Assembly: GCF_016616885.1 (NCBI RefSeq)
Contig: NZ_CP067102.1
Coordinates: forward strand, 7,468,501 to 7,532,500
Direction: 5' to 3'
Length of the DNA: 64,000 bases
Source: Bradyrhizobium diazoefficiens
GTDB taxonomy: Bacteria > Pseudomonadota > Alphaproteobacteria > Rhizobiales > Xanthobacteraceae
The first letter of the stretch is position 1, and the number at the start of each line of letters is the position of its first letter. Both the position numbers and the translations under genes were made by a program. The notes beneath the pieces were generated by a model. It made no database searches and was not told the origin of the DNA. It was given only the letters and a program-made list of their open reading frames with translations. Below, one piece after another: positions 54,844 to 63,496 of this stretch.

Positions 54844-55704
54844 CTACTGCTCCGCCGCGACGGTATTGCGGAGCACGCCGATGCGGCTGGACTCGACCTC
54901 GACGACGTCGCCAACCTTCAGCCAGCGCGGCGGATCGAAGCGCGCGCCTGCGCCGGTCGGCGTGCCCGTCACGATCATGTCGCCGGGCTTGAGCGTGGCG
55001 AAGGTGGAGAGATAGGAGATCAGAAAGTCGAACGGGAACATCAGCCGTTCGGTCGTGTCCTGCTGCCGCACCTCGCCATTGACGCGCGTGACGATGTCAT
55101 GCGGCCCGCGCGGGTCGAGCTCGTCCGCGGTGACGATCCACGGGCCGATGCTGCCGGAGCGATCAAAATTCTTGCCCTGCGTCACGTTGAACTTGCCGTG
55201 GCGCAGCCAGTCGCGAATCGTGCCTTCGTTGCACAGCGTCATGCCGAAGATGTGCGACCAGGCCTTTTCGCGCGGAATGTGGCGGCCGCCCAGGCCGATC
55301 ACGATGACGAGCTCGCCCTCGTAGTCGAGCTGGTCCGACACGTGCGGCTTCTCGAGCGGCTGGCCGGAACCTGATATCGACGACATGCTGCGCACGAACA
55401 GGCTCGGATATTTTGGCAGGTCCGAATTGTCTCTATATTCGGCGTTGCGCTCGGCGTAGTTGACGCCGATGCACCAGAGTTTTTCGGGCGCCAGCACCGG
55501 CGGCAGCAGCGTGAGCCTCTCCAGCGCATAATCAGGCTTCTGACCGGCCACCGCCTCCTGCGCCTCGGCCAGCGCGTTGGCCGCGATCAGCGCCTTCACA
55601 TCGGAGAAGTCGCGGCCGATCCGCGTGGTCAGATCGACGACACCGCCATCAACAGCCGCGCCGTAGCGCGGCTCTCCGTCCACCAGATAGCTCAACAGTC
55701 GCAT
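54844..55704 (-). CDS. fumarylacetoacetate hydrolase family protein
   Basis: A 286-residue FAH-fold enzyme: LWCIGVNYAERNAEYRDN, DYEGELVIVIGLGGRHIPRE with the Glu metal ligands, and PGDMIVTGTPTGAGARFDPPRWLKVGDVV. It may hydrolyse or isomerise acyl-pyruvate type intermediates. The start is ATG 55704 with GGAG upstream; the frame to 55740 is rejected. It is 3 bp from the hydratase gene. Confidence 0.9.
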   Translation of the reverse strand: MRLLSYLVDGEPRYGAAVDGGVVDLTTRIGRDFSDVKALIAANALAEAQEAVAGQKPDYALERLTLLPPVLAPEKLWCIGVNYAERNAEYRDNSDLPKYPSLFVRSMSSISGSGQPLEKPHVSDQLDYEGELVIVIGLGGRHIPREKAWSHIFGMTLCNEGTIRDWLRHGKFNVTQGKNFDRSGSIGPWIVTADELDPRGPHDIVTRVNGEVRQQDTTERLMFPFDFLISYLSTFATLKPGDMIVTGTPTGAGARFDPPRWLKVGDVVEVESSRIGVLRNTVAAEQ

Positions 55705-55753
55705 CGTCGTTCTCCAATGGTCTTCAGGCGGCGTACGCAAGGCGTCCGCACGC

Positions 55754-56371
55754 TCAGTCCTTCGATTTGGGAGTCTGGAATACGGTGTTCAGCGTCACGA
55801 TCTCGCCGAGGGGGGCATAACGGGGACCGCCGATACGCGCGATCGGGTCGAGTGCTTTGGTTTCGACCTTGCCGTCATTGACGAGCCCGTCGCGGATGTG
55901 GAACATCACGACCTCGCCGACGATCAGCCGGCTGCGCGCCTCGCCGAACTCCAGACATTGCCGGAACACGCATTCCATCGCGACGGGTGCTGCTGCGAGC
56001 CTGCGCACCTTGATGCGCTCGCAGTCAAGCGTCTCCAGCCCGAGATGCTCGACCTCGCTGATTTCAGGCGGATGCTCGACGGAGCTGTCGTGCACCGCAT
56101 TCATCAGCGGCGTATCGGCGATGTGGATCACGTATTCCTCGGTGTCGAGGATGTTGTGCGCGGTGTCCTTGTAGTCGGCGCCCTTGCGGCCGACGCTGAT
56201 GGCGAGCATCGGCGGCTTCTGCGAGACGAAGGTGAAGGCGCTGAACGGCGCAAGGTTGAGCACGCCGCTGCGTGATAGGCTGGTCACCCAGGCGATCGGG
56301 CGCGGCACCACGATGCCGGTCATCAGCCGGTAGATGCGCTCGGCGCCGAGCTCGGTGGGGTCGATCCGCAT
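55754..56371 (-). CDS. flavin reductase family protein
   Basis: A 205-residue FMN-binding split-barrel enzyme: IYRLMTGIVVPRPIAWVTSLSRSGVLNLAPFSAFTFVSQKPPMLAISVGRK is the flavin-reductase signature. It can supply FMNH2/FADH2 to a two-component monooxygenase, but no such oxygenase is in this operon. It is between the binding protein and FAH. Confidence 0.9.
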   Translation of the reverse strand: MRIDPTELGAERIYRLMTGIVVPRPIAWVTSLSRSGVLNLAPFSAFTFVSQKPPMLAISVGRKGADYKDTAHNILDTEEYVIHIADTPLMNAVHDSSVEHPPEISEVEHLGLETLDCERIKVRRLAAAPVAMECVFRQCLEFGEARSRLIVGEVVMFHIRDGLVNDGKVETKALDPIARIGGPRYAPLGEIVTLNTVFQTPKSKD

Positions 56372-56374
56372 CGC

Positions 56375-57340
56375 TCAGTCAGCCTTGATGTTGGCCTTGC
56401 GCACGACCGGAATCCACTTGGCGTCCTCGCGGTCGAGATAAGCCCGGAATTCGTCCGGCGTCATCGCGACGGCTTCGCCGCCGAGCTTGTCGAACTTGTC
56501 GACCACGCCGGGGTCCTTCAGGATCGCGACCAGCGTTTCGTGCAGCTTGTCCACGATCGGTGCGGGTGTGCCCGTGGGCGCGAACATGCCGGTAAAGGTC
56601 TGGCCGTCAAAATCCTTGTAGCCGAGCTCGGCGAAGGTCGGCACGTCAGGCAGCGACTTCAGGCGATGCGGACTGGTGACCGCAAGCGCGCGGAACAGGC
56701 CGGCCTTGATGTGCTGGAGGCTGACCGTGAGCTGGTCGAAGGCGAACTGCACCTGGCCGCCGAGCAAATCGTTGATCGCCGGCGCGTTGCCGCGATAATG
56801 CGCGGTGACCCATTGCAGGTCGAGGCTCGACTGCATCAGCTCGCTGAGCAGGTGGTTGGTGGTGCCGGGGCCGGGCGAGGCCATGGTCAGCTTGCCGGGC
56901 TCGCGCTTGGCGAGGTCGACGAATTCCTTGAAGGTCGTGGCCTGCACCGACGGATGGACTTCGAGCACCAGCGGCGTCATCGAGATGGTCGAGATCGGCA
57001 GGAAATCCTTCTTCCAGTTATAGGCATCGCGCTTGTTGATCTCGGTCGCGAACAGCACCGGGCCGTTGGCGCCGACGAACAGCGTGTAGCCGTCGGGCGC
57101 CGATTTCGCGAAAGCTTCGCCCGCGATCATGCCGCCGGCGCCAGCCTTGTTCTCGATGATGAAGGGCTGGCCGAGCTTTTCCTGGAGCTTGTCGGCGATG
57201 ATGCGCGCCGCGCTGTCGACATTGCCGCCGGCCGGGTAAGGCACGATCAGCTTGACGCTGCGGGCCGGCCATTGTTGCGCCGACGCCGGTCCCGCCAGCA
57301 TTGCCGCGACAGCAGCGATGGCAATCCAGATTAATCTCAT
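56375..57340 (-). CDS. Bug-family (TctC-like) solute-binding protein
   Basis: A 321-residue periplasmic binding protein with a signal peptide (residues 1-21, ending ASA), WPARSVKLIVPYPAGGNVDSAARIIADKL, VENKAGAGG-like ENKAGAGGMIAGEAFAKSAPDGYTL and a C-terminal GEAVAMTPDEFRAYLDREDAKW, all of the tripartite tricarboxylate (Bug) type. GGAGG precedes the start. It would capture a small acid for this catabolic route, though no TctA/TctB membrane proteins are in the window. It is the first gene of the operon, divergent from the IclR regulator. Confidence 0.92.
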   Translation of the reverse strand: MRLIWIAIAAVAAMLAGPASAQQWPARSVKLIVPYPAGGNVDSAARIIADKLQEKLGQPFIIENKAGAGGMIAGEAFAKSAPDGYTLFVGANGPVLFATEINKRDAYNWKKDFLPISTISMTPLVLEVHPSVQATTFKEFVDLAKREPGKLTMASPGPGTTNHLLSELMQSSLDLQWVTAHYRGNAPAINDLLGGQVQFAFDQLTVSLQHIKAGLFRALAVTSPHRLKSLPDVPTFAELGYKDFDGQTFTGMFAPTGTPAPIVDKLHETLVAILKDPGVVDKFDKLGGEAVAMTPDEFRAYLDREDAKWIPVVRKANIKAD

Positions 57341-57459
57341 GTTAACCTCCCGGCGGCGCTTCCAATTTCAAATCGAGTGCCGTGACGTCGCAGGGCATTC
57401 CCGACTGGATCGCAATCTCCAGATGCGGGCTTTACCTGTCGAGCGAATTGTGGCGTTCT

Positions 57460-57476
57460 TGTCCATATTATGGACA
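57460..57476. promoter_or_regulatory. perfect 17-bp palindrome between the IclR gene and the catabolic operon
   Basis: TGTCCATA-T-TATGGACA has perfect 8-bp arms around a central T. It lies in the intergenic region 119 bp from the SBP start and 23 bp before the IclR GTG start, a typical place for an IclR-family operator that controls both divergent units. Confidence 0.65.
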
Positions 57477-57499
57477 GGACATCCGCAAGGTCTGCGCAC

Positions 57500-58270
57500 G
57501 TGACAGAACCGCGGCAGGGCGCGCAGGCAATCCGGCGCGCGCTCTCGGTGCTGCGTATTCTTGCCGCAGGCCGCGAAGACGGTGTGCCATTGGCCGAGGT
57601 CGTGCAGGCCACCGGCCTCACGCGCCCAACCGTCCACCGCATCGTTCACGTGCTGATCGAGGAGGGCATCGTCGAGCGGCACGGCAGGACCGGCCGCTAC
57701 GCGATCGGCAACCAGGTGCCGGAGCTGGCGCTCGCGCGCCCCCGGCCCTCGCCACTGCTGGTCGCCGCAGGTTCTTCGCTGCGACGCGCCTCCGCCGAGA
57801 TCGGCGACACGCTGTTCCTGACGGTGCGAACCGGCAACGACACGCTGTGCGTCGATCGCAGGATCGGCGCCTATCCGATCCAGGTGCTGTCGATCGAGGT
57901 CGGTGCCCGCCGCCCGCTCGGCGTCTCCAGCGCCGGCGTCGCCATCCTCGCCGCGCTACCGGCGCATGACGCGCGAAAGGTCGTCGCGGCGAATGAGAAG
58001 CGGTTCGAGGCCTATCGGACCGACGCCGCAACGGTGATCGCCCAGGTCACCGCGGCGCGGCGGTGCGGATATGGCATGCGGGAGATTGGTCTCGTCCAGG
58101 GCACGAAATCGATCTCGACCTGGATCAAGACCCCCGACGGACGCCCTGCGGCTGCGATGACCGTCTCCGCCGTTCGGACGAGGCTCGGCCCGCGCCGCGA
58201 GCAGGAGGTTGCGGAGATCTTGTTGCGCGAGACCCGCGCGATCGAGCGGGCCATCGGCACGAGTGTCTAG
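57500..58270 (+). CDS. IclR family transcriptional regulator
   Basis: A 256-residue regulator with an N-terminal winged helix (AIRRALSVLRILAAGREDGVPLAEVVQATGLTRPTVHRIVHVLIEEG) and the IclR effector domain (GDTLFLTVRTGNDTLCVDRRIGAYP, RRPLGVSSAGVAILAALP). I prefer the GTG at 57500, with AAGG upstream, because the earlier ATG at 57470 lies inside the palindrome. It is divergent from the catabolic operon and probably controls it. Confidence 0.9.
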   Translation: MTEPRQGAQAIRRALSVLRILAAGREDGVPLAEVVQATGLTRPTVHRIVHVLIEEGIVERHGRTGRYAIGNQVPELALARPRPSPLLVAAGSSLRRASAEIGDTLFLTVRTGNDTLCVDRRIGAYPIQVLSIEVGARRPLGVSSAGVAILAALPAHDARKVVAANEKRFEAYRTDAATVIAQVTAARRCGYGMREIGLVQGTKSISTWIKTPDGRPAAAMTVSAVRTRLGPRREQEVAEILLRETRAIERAIGTSV

Positions 58271-58367
58271 CGCTGCGTGAGCTCGCCTGACGCTGTCAAT
58301 GGGCTGACGTGGCGGGCGTTTTTGTGGCACAAGGGCCGCCATCGCCGACCGACCAACGAGGCCACGC

Positions 58368-59663
58368 ATGCCCGCGCCAAAACCGCCCGCCTTCGAGACC
58401 CTGAGCCTGCATGCGGGCCAGCATCCGGATCCCGCGACCGGCGCCCGCGCGGTGCCGATCTATCAGACCACGTCCTACGTGTTCCAGGATTCCGATCATG
58501 CGGCGGCGCTGTTCAATCTGGAGCGCGCCGGCCACATCTATACGCGCATCTCCAACCCCACCACCGGCGTGCTGGAAGAGCGGCTCGCGGCGCTGGAAGG
58601 CGGTGTCGGTGCGATCTGCACCGCGAGCGGCATGGCCGCGCTGCATCTGGCCATCGCGACGCTGCTCAACGCCGGCGACCACATCGTGGCGTCGAGCTCG
58701 CTCTATGGCGGCACCATCAATCTGCTGGCGCACACGCTGCCGCGCTTCGGCATCACCACGACCTTCGTGAAGCCGCGCGATCTCGATGCGTTCCGGAAAG
58801 CGATCAAGCCGAACACGAAACTCGTCATCGGCGAGACGATCGGCAATCCCGGGCTCGAAGTGCTGGATATCCCGAAGGTCGCGGCGATCGCGCATGACGC
58901 AAAAATTCCGCTGCTGATCGACAACACCTTTGCCACGCCCTATCTCAGCCGACCGATCGAGCTCGGCGCCGACATCATCATGCATTCGGCGACCAAATGG
59001 ATCGGCGGCCACGGCATCGCGATCGGCGGCGCCATCGTCGATGGCGGCCGCTTCGACTGGCGCGGCTCCGGCAAATTCGGCGTGTTGACCGAGCCCTATG
59101 GCGGCTATCACGGCATCGTCTTCGACGAGCAGTTCGGCACAGCGGCTTTCATCATGCGCGCGCGCACCGAAGGCTTGCGCGATTTCGGCGCCTGCCTGTC
59201 GCCGACCAACGCGTTCCAGTTGTTGCAGGGCGTCGAGACGCTCGGCGTGCGCATGGACCGTCACATCCAGAACACGCATCTGGTGCTGGAGGCGCTGAAG
59301 TCCAACAAGGCCGTGGACTGGGTGCTGCATCCGTCGCTGGAGAACCATCCCGACTATCAGCTCGCGAAGACATTGCTGCCGCGCGGCGCGGGCTCGATCG
59401 TCTCCTTCGGCATCAAGGGCGGCCGGCCCGCGGGGTGCAAGTTCATCGAGTCTTTGCGCATGATCAGCCATCTCGCCAATGTCGGCGACGCCAAGACGCT
59501 GGTGATCCACCCGGCCTCGACCACGCATCAGCAGATGGATGCCGAGCAGCTCAAGGCCGCCGGCATCGGCGAGGAGCTGGTGCGGCTGTCGGTGGGCATC
59601 GAGACGGCCAGCGACATCATCGACGATCTCGCGCAGGCACTGCGCATCTCGCAGAAGGTTTGA
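58368..59663 (+). CDS. metY: O-acetylhomoserine sulfhydrylase (aminocarboxypropyltransferase)
   Basis: A 431-residue PLP enzyme of the Cys/Met metabolism family. Motifs: FETLSLHAGQHPDPATGARAVPIYQTTSY, RISNPTTGVLEERLAALEGG, TASGMAALHLAIATLLNAGDHIVAS and SATKWIGGHG with the PLP-binding Lys. It makes homocysteine from O-acetylhomoserine and sulfide in methionine synthesis. GAGG precedes the ATG. It is followed at 4 bp by a hydrolase gene in the same direction. Confidence 0.92.
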   Translation: MPAPKPPAFETLSLHAGQHPDPATGARAVPIYQTTSYVFQDSDHAAALFNLERAGHIYTRISNPTTGVLEERLAALEGGVGAICTASGMAALHLAIATLLNAGDHIVASSSLYGGTINLLAHTLPRFGITTTFVKPRDLDAFRKAIKPNTKLVIGETIGNPGLEVLDIPKVAAIAHDAKIPLLIDNTFATPYLSRPIELGADIIMHSATKWIGGHGIAIGGAIVDGGRFDWRGSGKFGVLTEPYGGYHGIVFDEQFGTAAFIMRARTEGLRDFGACLSPTNAFQLLQGVETLGVRMDRHIQNTHLVLEALKSNKAVDWVLHPSLENHPDYQLAKTLLPRGAGSIVSFGIKGGRPAGCKFIESLRMISHLANVGDAKTLVIHPASTTHQQMDAEQLKAAGIGEELVRLSVGIETASDIIDDLAQALRISQKV

Positions 59664-59667
59664 CACG

Positions 59668-60453
59668 ATGAACTTCTCCGTCAACGGCGCCGAGGTATTT
59701 GCCGCGACCGGCGGCCGCGAATTCGACAAGTCCTTGCCTGCGGTCGTCTTCATCCACGGCGCCGGTTTTGATCATTCGACCTGGGCGCTGCATACGCGCT
59801 GGTTCGCCCATCATGGCTTTTCCGTTCTCGCTCCGGATTTGCCCGGTCACGGCCGCTCGGCAGGTCCGTCGCTATCAAGCATCGCCGACATGGCCGACTG
59901 GACGGCCGCGCTGCTCGATGCGGCAGGCGCTGCGAAGGCGCATCTGATCGGCCATTCCATGGGATCGCTGATCTCGCTGGAGACCGCGGCACGTCACCCC
60001 GACAAGGTCTGGGCGCTGAGCCTGATCGGCACCGCAGCGACCATGACGGTCGGAACGGAACTCCTTAAGGCCGCCGAAGCCAACGAGCAGGACGCCAACG
60101 ACATGGTGTCGATCTGGGGCCTTGGTTTCAAGGCCGAGCTCGGCGGCAGCCTCGCGCCGGGCCTGTGGATGCATGGCGGCGCGCAGGCCGTGTTGAAGCA
60201 TTGCGAGCCGGGCGTGCTGTTCAGGGATTTGTCGGCCTGCAACGCCTATGCGAACGCGCTCACCGCCGCCGCTACCGTCAAAGTGCCGACCACCCTCATC
60301 CTCGGCGAGCGGGACATGATGACGCCCGTGAAGGCGGGCAAGGCGCTCGCCGCGGCGATCCCGCATGCGAAGACCATCGTGGTGCCGGGCGCCGGCCACA
60401 TGATCATAGCCGAACGCCCGGATGAATTGCTAGCGGCGTTGAGGGGCGGATAG
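59668..60453 (+). CDS. alpha/beta hydrolase
   Basis: A 261-residue hydrolase: VVFIHGAGFDHSTWALHTRWFAHHGFSVLAPDLPGHGRS, nucleophile GHSMGSLIS, Asp in LILGERDMMTP and His in VVPGAGHMI. It begins 4 bp after metY, with AGAAGG before ATG 59668, so it is co-transcribed and could act on an ester linked to methionine or acyl metabolism, but this is a guess from position. Confidence 0.9.
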   Translation: MNFSVNGAEVFAATGGREFDKSLPAVVFIHGAGFDHSTWALHTRWFAHHGFSVLAPDLPGHGRSAGPSLSSIADMADWTAALLDAAGAAKAHLIGHSMGSLISLETAARHPDKVWALSLIGTAATMTVGTELLKAAEANEQDANDMVSIWGLGFKAELGGSLAPGLWMHGGAQAVLKHCEPGVLFRDLSACNAYANALTAAATVKVPTTLILGERDMMTPVKAGKALAAAIPHAKTIVVPGAGHMIIAERPDELLAALRGG

Positions 60454-60518
60454 GATCAATCTCCGCGCTGGTGCGTTGTGGTCGGCCATCCCTGCGATTC
60501 GAAAAGGGAACTCGACCC

Positions 60519-61022
60519 ATGCCAAGACAAGAAATCATCCGCAAAGCCCGGCAAGACAAGCGTGCCGGCAAATCGGCCACCACGCAGGCCGGCGAATTCG
60601 TCAAGGACGAGATCGACAAGATCAGGCAAGGCAAGCACGGCGCGCGTTCGACCAGGCAAGCCATTGCTATCGGCCTGTCCGAGGCGCGGCGCGCCGGTGT
60701 CGATCTGCCGCCGCCGCGCAAAGGGCGTACCAAGAAGTCGACGCGCCGCAGCGCCAAATATGCCTACGAGGTTGGCCAGGGCAAACGCACCCCGAAGCGC
60801 CGGCCGCGCGTGTCGCGGGCCGTCGAAGGCGTCTTGAAGAAAGAGCCGCGCTCGACTGCGTCGCGCAGCGCGCTCTCGAAGCAGGGCAAGCGTGCTGCGA
60901 GTGGTCGAACCGCCGCCTCGCGCTCGGCTGCCGCACGGAAGGCGAGCCAGACCAAGGGCGCCAAGGTCCGCTCCGCCGCCGCAAAGAAGGCGGCGCGCAC
61001 CAGGACCCGCCGGCGAAGTTGA
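60519..61022 (+). CDS. very basic nucleoid-like protein (possibly DUF6496)
   Basis: A 167-residue Lys/Arg/Ala-rich protein. The N-terminal half (residues ~1-75) contains AGEFVKDEIDKIRQGKHGARSTRQAIAIGLSEARRAGVDLPPPRKG, which recalls the DUF6496 pattern. The C-terminal half is a repetitive basic tail like histone H1 or AlgP (ASRSAAARKASQTKGAKVRSAAAKKAA). DNA or RNA binding is likely. AAGGGAA precedes the start. Confidence 0.75.
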   Translation: MPRQEIIRKARQDKRAGKSATTQAGEFVKDEIDKIRQGKHGARSTRQAIAIGLSEARRAGVDLPPPRKGRTKKSTRRSAKYAYEVGQGKRTPKRRPRVSRAVEGVLKKEPRSTASRSALSKQGKRAASGRTAASRSAAARKASQTKGAKVRSAAAKKAARTRTRRRS

Positions 61023-61103
61023 TCTCGTGTAGCGGCCTTGTGAGTTGAACGCGAGCGGCTGTCGGCTGACGATCCGGTCGCCACTGGATCGATCGGAGCT
61101 TTC

Positions 61104-61835
61104 ATGTCAGAGACTCTCAAGGGACGCGTCGCGCTCGTCACCGGTGGCTCGCGCGGGATAGGCGCGGCCATCTGTCGCGCGCTGGCGGACGCTGGTGCCG
61201 CCGTGGCGATCAACTGCCGCGAGCGGATGGAGCAGGCCGCGCAATTGGCCCACGAGATCGGCAAGCAGGGCGGCCGCGCCATTGTCGTCACCGCCGACGT
61301 CTCGCAGCGTGAGCAGGTAGCCGGAATGGTGCACGGGGTTACGGCCGAACTCGGCCCCGTCGACATTCTCGTCAACAACGCCGGCATCGCCATCACGCGC
61401 GGCGTCGACGATCTCACCGAAGACGATTTCGACCGCACCATCCTGGTCAATCTGAAATCGGCCTTCCTGTGCACGCAGGCGACACTGCCATCGATGCGAG
61501 CGCGAAAGTGGGGCCGCATCGTCAACATCTCCTCGGGTGCCGCGCGCGGCGCCGGTTCGATCGGTCCGCACTACAATGCCTCCAAGGCCGGCATGGAGGG
61601 GCTTACGCGCGGCTACGCGGCGCGTCTGGTGAAGGAGGGCATCACCGTCAATGCGGTAGCGCCCTCGCTGATCGAGACCGACATGATGAGCGGCCAGCCG
61701 CAACTCATCAGCCGCATCCCGCTCGGTCGCTTCGGCACCGCGGATGAGGTGGCGAAAGCCGTGATGCTGCTGGTCGACAACGCCTACATGACCGGACAGA
61801 CGGTGGCCCTGAGTGGGGGGATGGCGTTTAATTAG
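61104..61835 (+). CDS. SDR family oxidoreductase (3-oxoacyl-ACP-reductase-like)
   Basis: A 243-residue classical short-chain dehydrogenase: cofactor motif VALVTGGSRGIGAAI, NNAG, catalytic Ser-Tyr-Lys in NISSG ... HYNASKAGM and the C-terminal GQTVALSGGMAFN. FabG-like proteins reduce 3-oxoacyl or related groups with NADPH; the real substrate is not evident. Confidence 0.92.
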   Translation: MSETLKGRVALVTGGSRGIGAAICRALADAGAAVAINCRERMEQAAQLAHEIGKQGGRAIVVTADVSQREQVAGMVHGVTAELGPVDILVNNAGIAITRGVDDLTEDDFDRTILVNLKSAFLCTQATLPSMRARKWGRIVNISSGAARGAGSIGPHYNASKAGMEGLTRGYAARLVKEGITVNAVAPSLIETDMMSGQPQLISRIPLGRFGTADEVAKAVMLLVDNAYMTGQTVALSGGMAFN

Positions 61836-61848
61836 AGGCGAGATGTGG

Positions 61849-61992
61849 CCCTTCCCTTCTCTCCCTGTGGGAGAAGGTGGCGCGAAGCGCCGGATGCGGG
61901 GTATCTGTCCGCGAGTCCAACTATGCGATGAGTTCGCGGAGAGACACCCCTCACCCGCCGCTCTCGCGGCGAGCCACCCTCTCCCACAGTGG
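61849..61992. repeat. palindromic element split by the IS insertion
   Basis: TGTGGGAGAAGGTGGC (61866-61881) and GCCACCCTCTCCCACA (61973-61988) are inverted arms with one mismatch. Removing the IS restores a further hairpin, CCCTCTCCC/GGGAGAGGG, at the insertion site, so the IS landed in the loop of a palindrome. Confidence 0.7.
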
Positions 61993-63481
61993 CTAGCGTG
62001 AGCACACATCTTGGTCGAGGAAGTATCCTTCGGCAATGGCATTGAAGCGTGTGAGGCCGTGGGACATTGTAATTGGCCCTGTGGATCGCTCGCTTTCATA
62101 ACCTGTCCATCCGCCGAGGCGAGCGATCGTCCAGGCGGCCCAGGCAAGGCTTTGGGGCGGATATGGGTTCTGCTGCTTGATCGTGCGACCTTGGAGTTTG
62201 TCCTGGAGCGCTTCGAGGACTTCGATCTGTCTGTCGTCGAAGACGTGACTGGCGGGCTGGTCATGGTGGGGAGCGGCACGTGCGAGCACGAGTTGCATGC
62301 TGGTCGTTGCGCCAATCAATGCGATGACGGCGAGTTTTTCCAGAGCCTCACCGTCTTCGGCGACGCTCTCTTCGATCTTCAGTCCCTGGCTCTTCACGGT
62401 CCGGAACAGCTGCTCGATGTGCCAGCGCTGCCGATACCAGCCTATGACAGTCAGCGCCTGTGCGGCGGTATCGACGGCATGGGTGGTCAGCAAGCGCCAG
62501 TGGACCGGCGTTTCCTTGGCGGGCGGATCGCGCTCGATGACCTCGATGGCGGACAATTCGATCTCCTCCGGGGCATCCCGGTCGGAGCAGGATTGCGGGC
62601 GGCGGATTCGGACGCGCCCGAAGCGCACGGTCAGGCGGGCCTGCCGCGCCTGACGCTTTTTGCCAGGCCGCGCCGGCAGATCAAGCGAGTAGCTGTGCCT
62701 TTCGGGCAGTTCCGCCATGGCTGCAAACAACGTCCCGCCATCGACCATCGCGCGGTCGCGGCAGGCGCGCGTCAGAAGCTCGGTGCGCCGGTCCGGCAGA
62801 CGAGCCCATTTCTCGTAGATGTCGCCTTCGCGGTCATCGATCACCGTGACCCGGACGGCCTTGCCCAGCGCCGCCTTGGCGCGTTGAGGACCCTTGAGCC
62901 AGCGGTAGGACTCCTTTTCCTCGATCGGCTGCTTGCGATAATCCTTGCTCTTGGCCTTCAAGCGCCGCCAGACCTGGACGTCAAGCAGACCGAGACAATG
63001 TCCATGCTCGGCGTCTACCGCCAGCATCGGATGCACGAACAACCCGACATCGCGGCCATTGCCGACGGTGCCAAGGCCGCGTTTGCGTTCGCGCTGGCTC
63101 TCATAATTGATTTCGCTGGTATCTTGGATCACCAGCACATGACGATCGGCGCTGGCCTCGGCTACCCGTGCTCTCTGATGCAGCACCATCTTCGAGACTG
63201 TGACCCGATCGTTCAGCACAAACCGGCGGAATGCGACTTGCTCGGCACGCGTGTCGCCAAGTTGACGCAGGCAGATCGTCTGCCGATCCGACACGCGCTG
63301 CAACAGCCGCGCGCCGTTTTTTTAAGACGCGCGTCGCCAAAATGCCCAAGATTCATCTCCGCCACCGCCTTCTCGTGAGAATCGCGACAGCAGATAAAGA
63401 ATCACATCGGATTCCCTCCGCTCAAGTCCCAAATGCTTGATAAATCGCGGAAAGATGTGTGCTCACGCTAGCCCACAGTGG
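61983..63481. mobile_element. complete IS4-family insertion sequence with 10-bp target duplication
   Basis: The element itself is 61993-63471 (1,479 bp). Its ends CTAGCGTGAGCACACATCTT (61993-62012) and the reverse complement (63452-63471) are perfect 20-bp inverted repeats. The flanks are CCCACAGTGG at 61983-61992 and 63472-63481, a 10-bp direct repeat. Perfect repeats and duplication suggest a recent insertion. The transposase gene fills it; its stop codon TAG is the first three bases of the left end. Confidence 0.93.
61993..63356 (-). CDS. IS4-family (IS50/Tn5-like) transposase, needing a -1 shift at A7
   Basis: The longest frame (61993-63303) encodes a DDE transposase: VIQDTSEIN, VIDDREGDIYEKW (the D of DDE) and WYRQRWHIEQLFRTVKSQG (YREK motif). 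Its first residues lack the usual N-terminus. Upstream, from ATG 63356, another frame reads MNLGHFGDARLKK, the conserved N-terminal motif FGDARL. The frames join at a run of seven A on the minus strand (63317-63323, T7 on plus). A single added A (transcriptional slippage) or a -1 ribosomal slip at A-AAA-AAC gives an intact protein, LKKNGARLLQRVSDRQ. Without it the gene is disrupted by a one-base deletion. Confidence 0.8.
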
Positions 63482-63496
63482 GGAGAGGGGAAGAGC

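Noticed and set aside
58271..58367. SAM-II riboswitch ahead of metY
   Set aside because: The 97-bp leader has none of the SAM-II conserved core that I can recognise.
63101..63349. Minus-strand frame of 82 residues in the IS upstream region
   Set aside because: It is in a third frame and lacks the FGDARL motif found in the frame starting at 63356.
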